Assembly: GCA_046714215.1 (NCBI GenBank) | Contig: JBKKBM010000254.1 | Span: forward strand, 1 to 6,093 | Source of the DNA: DATLCI01 sp046714215 | GTDB taxonomy: Bacteria; Acidobacteriota; Terriglobia; Terriglobales; Acidobacteriaceae | Length of the DNA: 6,093 nt | Reading direction: 5' to 3' | In this document: piece after piece, positions 3,679 to 6,093 of the stretch | Position numbering within the stretch: position 1 is the stretch's first letter | Layout: the number at the start of each line of letters is the position of its first letter | Notes under the pieces: model-generated | The model's database searches: none | Told to the model about the DNA's origin: nothing | The model's input: the letters and a program-made list of their open reading frames with translations, nothing else | Made by a program: the position numbers and the translations under genes

Positions 3679-6093
3679 TTATTTGGATCTGCTCATAAGT
3701 GCCTTCATCCTGGGATCATCACGAAGGTACTCGAAATTGGGGGACTGCTTTACCCGGTCCAGGGAAAGGCCGCGCTTAACCGCTTCGTTCAGGTAGCGGA
3801 AGGTAGCATCGCGGTCGCCCAATTTCGCATAGATGATGGCGCTGCTCAAAGACCCTTCGGGGTCGTGGCTCTGGGCGCCCGCTGCCGCCCGCGCTTTCTT
3901 ATTGAACTCTATCGCCTCCGCCCGATCTTCGATCATCGCCGAATACAGTGCCAAGGCCCGCAGGGTGAGTTCGTGATTCGGATTGGTCTCCAGTGCTTGC
4001 TGGGCCATGGCGATCGCCTTTCGGTAATTCTGCTGCGCCAGCGCCCGCTTATTGGGCGCCCAATAATACGCCTCCGCCATATTGCCCACGATGGCGTAAT
4101 CTTTTTGGTCAAGCACGGCTGCTTTTTCGTAGGCCTTAGCGGCATCTTCATAACGGCGCATGTAAAAATATGCCGCCCCCAGATTATTGCCGGCGGCGGC
4201 GTTCGGACGGATGGCAAAAGACTTTTCCAGCTTCGGGACCGCCTCCGCAAAACGGCCGGTCATCAGGAAGGCAGCCCCGAGATTGCTGTAACCACGGAAG
4301 CTGTCCGGCGCCAAGGCCACTACTTGCTCGAATTTTTCGATGGCTTCCGCATATTTTCCGCGAGCGAGATAGAAGCGGCCCAGCCGGTTATGCGGTGACC
4401 AGTACTGGGGCCGTAGCGCGACCGCGTTCCGGTAGGTTGCTTCGGCCTCGTCAAACCTTCCGGAGCGTTCGAGCGCCAGTGCCAGCTCGACCTGGGCCTG
4501 GTCATGACGCGGCTCCGCAGCCAGCGCTTTCCTGAATTCCGAAACGGCCTCTTCATATTTGCCGGTATGAGTCAGGATCACACCCAGACACACGTGACCA
4601 TCCGGCAGAGTGGGAGCCAACTCGCTGGCCTTGCGACATGCTTCTTGTCCACGCTGCATCCAGGCCGCATCGCGAGTCTGGTCATACTTATGCCGATAGC
4701 TCTCGCCTAATCCGGCGTAGGCCAGCGCGTAGTCGGGATCGCCGAGCAACGAGCGCTGGAAGACCTGGATCGCGTTGTCGATGTTTTCCGGGCGGTCATA
4801 TTCCTGTAAATAGCCGCGTCCGCGCAGGTAGAAGTCATAGGCGGCGGGTTGCTGCGTGCGCGTGGCCACACTCTGAGATCTTGTCCCGTCGGAGAGCTCC
4901 ATCTCCAGCGACTTCATCACGCTTTCGACAACCCTGTCCTCGAGGCCGAAGGGATCGGCGGCATCGCCCGAGATCATCCCGGCGCGGACGATTCGCCGAT
5001 CGGAGGGATCCACCAGGGTGTAATGGACGCGCACGGTCGAGCCCGATTTCGACATGGTGCCTTCCAGCACCAGATTCGCTCCATAATGCATGCGGGCCTG
5101 TTCGGCCGTGCGAATGGACTGAGCCCGGATGTCCCCCGCTGACACTACCTGCAAAGGCAAGCCGGTGGAGATTTCCGCCAGACGCGATGTGACCGTCTCC
5201 GCTAAACCCAACCCATACGCACGTTCGGCATTCTCTGGATCGGTAGTGCTGAAGGGGAGCACCGCCAACTGCCGCGTCGCCGGCAAGGGCACGGTATTCG
5301 CTATTCGGGGCCGAAAGGCCTCGGGAAAGTTCGCATGCACGGCCCACACGGCGGCCGCCAACAACATAACTGCACCGACGGCCGCCACCGAGTAGGCTTT
5401 GGCCGGATGCTGTCGTGTACGTTTTCGCCCGTGACGCCAGGATAGGATTCCGGAGGTGGCCGAACCCTCACGGACTGCCGCCAATTCGCGGAGGACCTCG
5501 TCGGCGGTGTTCTGCCGGTGCTCGGGATCCTTGGACAACATCTTTGCAACAAGAAACTCAAGGGCCGGAGGCACGGCTCCGCCCATCGGCGGGGGCTCCT
5601 CCCGCAGGATGCGGTCGCTCGTGCCGATCAGACTGGCCGCGCGGAAAGGATGGCTGCGGGTCAATACCTCGTAAAAGACCACGCCAAGGGAGAATATGTC
5701 TGACCGCGCATCCGCAGGCTTTTCCAGTAGAACCTCGGGCGCCATGTAGGCGACAGTGCCACTGAAGCTGCCGCTTCTAGTACTAGCGATCTCATCGAGC
5801 GTAGCGTCAGTATCGCGCGGCAACTGCTTGGCCAGTCCGAAGTCCAGGATCTTGATCTGGCCACGTGGGCCGATCATGATATTTTCCGGCTTGATATCGC
5901 AGTGGAGGATCCCGCTCTGATGCGCTCCCGCGATCCCCTGGACACACTGGTCCGCCATCGCATAGAACTCATCCAGGCTGATGGGTGTTTCCATCCGGGC
6001 GCGCAGCGTCTGCCCTTCGACGTATTCCATGACGAGGAAGACCGAGCCTTGCTCTTCGAGCACGTCGTGAACCACGGCTACATTTTGGTTCGA
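3679..6093 (-). CDS. Ser/Thr protein kinase with TolB-like and TPR domains, N-terminus beyond window
   Basis: The frame is open to the window edge (6093), so the Gly-rich loop and the ATP-binding Lys are missing. 804 residues remain; numbering here is from Val at 6075. Residues 1-205 are a Hanks-type kinase: FLVMEYVEG, catalytic loop His58-Cys59-Asp60 with IKPEN (61-65), DFG 78-80, APE 112-114, DIFSLGVVFYE (126-136) and Arg187 near the lobe end. A membrane helix spans about 228-247, placing the kinase inside and the rest outside. Residues about 268-392 resemble the TolB N-terminal-like domain found in such fusions (LAVLPFSTTD, GLGLAETVTSRLA, ANLVLEGT). Residues about 411-775 hold some eight or nine TPR repeats, a protein-interaction scaffold. 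The architecture is typical of large acidobacterial kinase families of unknown targets. Asp60, Asn65 and Asp78 are intact, so activity is expected; the HCD motif makes it a non-RD kinase. The stop is TAA. Confidence 0.9.
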   Translation of the reverse strand, partial: SNQNVAVVHDVLEEQGSVFLVMEYVEGQTLRARMETPISLDEFYAMADQCVQGIAGAHQSGILHCDIKPENIMIGPRGQIKILDFGLAKQLPRDTDATLDEIASTRSGSFSGTVAYMAPEVLLEKPADARSDIFSLGVVFYEVLTRSHPFRAASLIGTSDRILREEPPPMGGAVPPALEFLVAKMLSKDPEHRQNTADEVLRELAAVREGSATSGILSWRHGRKRTRQHPAKAYSVAAVGAVMLLAAAVWAVHANFPEAFRPRIANTVPLPATRQLAVLPFSTTDPENAERAYGLGLAETVTSRLAEISTGLPLQVVSAGDIRAQSIRTAEQARMHYGANLVLEGTMSKSGSTVRVHYTLVDPSDRRIVRAGMISGDAADPFGLEDRVVESVMKSLEMELSDGTRSQSVATRTQQPAAYDFYLRGRGYLQEYDRPENIDNAIQVFQRSLLGDPDYALAYAGLGESYRHKYDQTRDAAWMQRGQEACRKASELAPTLPDGHVCLGVILTHTGKYEEAVSEFRKALAAEPRHDQAQVELALALERSGRFDEAEATYRNAVALRPQYWSPHNRLGRFYLARGKYAEAIEKFEQVVALAPDSFRGYSNLGAAFLMTGRFAEAVPKLEKSFAIRPNAAAGNNLGAAYFYMRRYEDAAKAYEKAAVLDQKDYAIVGNMAEAYYWAPNKRALAQQNYRKAIAMAQQALETNPNHELTLRALALYSAMIEDRAEAIEFNKKARAAAGAQSHDPEGSLSSAIIYAKLGDRDATFRYLNEAVKRGLSLDRVKQSPNFEYLRDDPRMKALMSRSK

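Noticed and set aside
4638..5192. Plus-strand open frame of 184 codons opposite the kinase gene
   Set aside because: It is Arg/Ser/Pro-rich antisense shadow sequence with no domain; the minus strand carries a continuous TolB-like and TPR protein.

Overview
The window looks like chromosomal DNA from an acidobacterium or a close relative. This is an inference from GC-rich coding sequence, a Ser/Thr kinase-TolB-like-TPR fusion, a DUF4198 protein, a DedA-rhodanese fusion, and intergenic repeats of the 'GGCTAAAGCC', 'GCTACGCTCGGAATGACA' and 'CCACAGAGAACACAGAG' kinds common in such genomes. No taxonomic marker gene is present.

Layout. Positions 1-236 (+) hold the 3' end of a PhnB-like VOC protein. 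Positions 237-451 are a repeat-rich gap between convergent genes. Positions 452-1402 (-) encode a DedA/VTT membrane protein fused to a rhodanese domain, with one in-frame TGA. Positions 1403-1749 are a non-coding divergent gap with repeats and a probable promoter at its right end. Positions 1750-3313 (+) look like a co-oriented set: a secreted DUF4198 protein, a possible 33-residue membrane peptide, and a peroxiredoxin-like (AhpC/TSA_2, SelU/PRXL2-type) protein, also with one in-frame TGA. Positions 3335-6093 (-) hold a kinase-TPR gene, cut by the window edge, followed 11 bp later by a small beta-rich protein of unknown function.

Main result. Two genes on opposite strands are each interrupted by one TGA exactly where the family has a redox-motif cysteine. 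These are Sec268 in a CysThrSec motif of the rhodanese domain and Sec60 in a Sec-x-x-Cys motif of the peroxiredoxin-like protein. In both, the homologous reading frame continues uninterrupted after the TGA. Each TGA is also followed by a 7-bp hairpin with a 4-5 nt loop carrying G at loop position 2, 23 and 27 nt downstream, which fits the known form of a bacterial SECIS element. TGA is a normal stop elsewhere in the window (VOC gene, small beta protein), so the reading is context-dependent Sec insertion and not a changed genetic code. A conventional annotation would truncate the first protein and give the second a false internal start.

The two selenoproteins suggest a thiol/selenol redox or sulfur-handling role, but the window contains no sel genes (selA, selB, selC, selD) and no direct evidence for a shared pathway.
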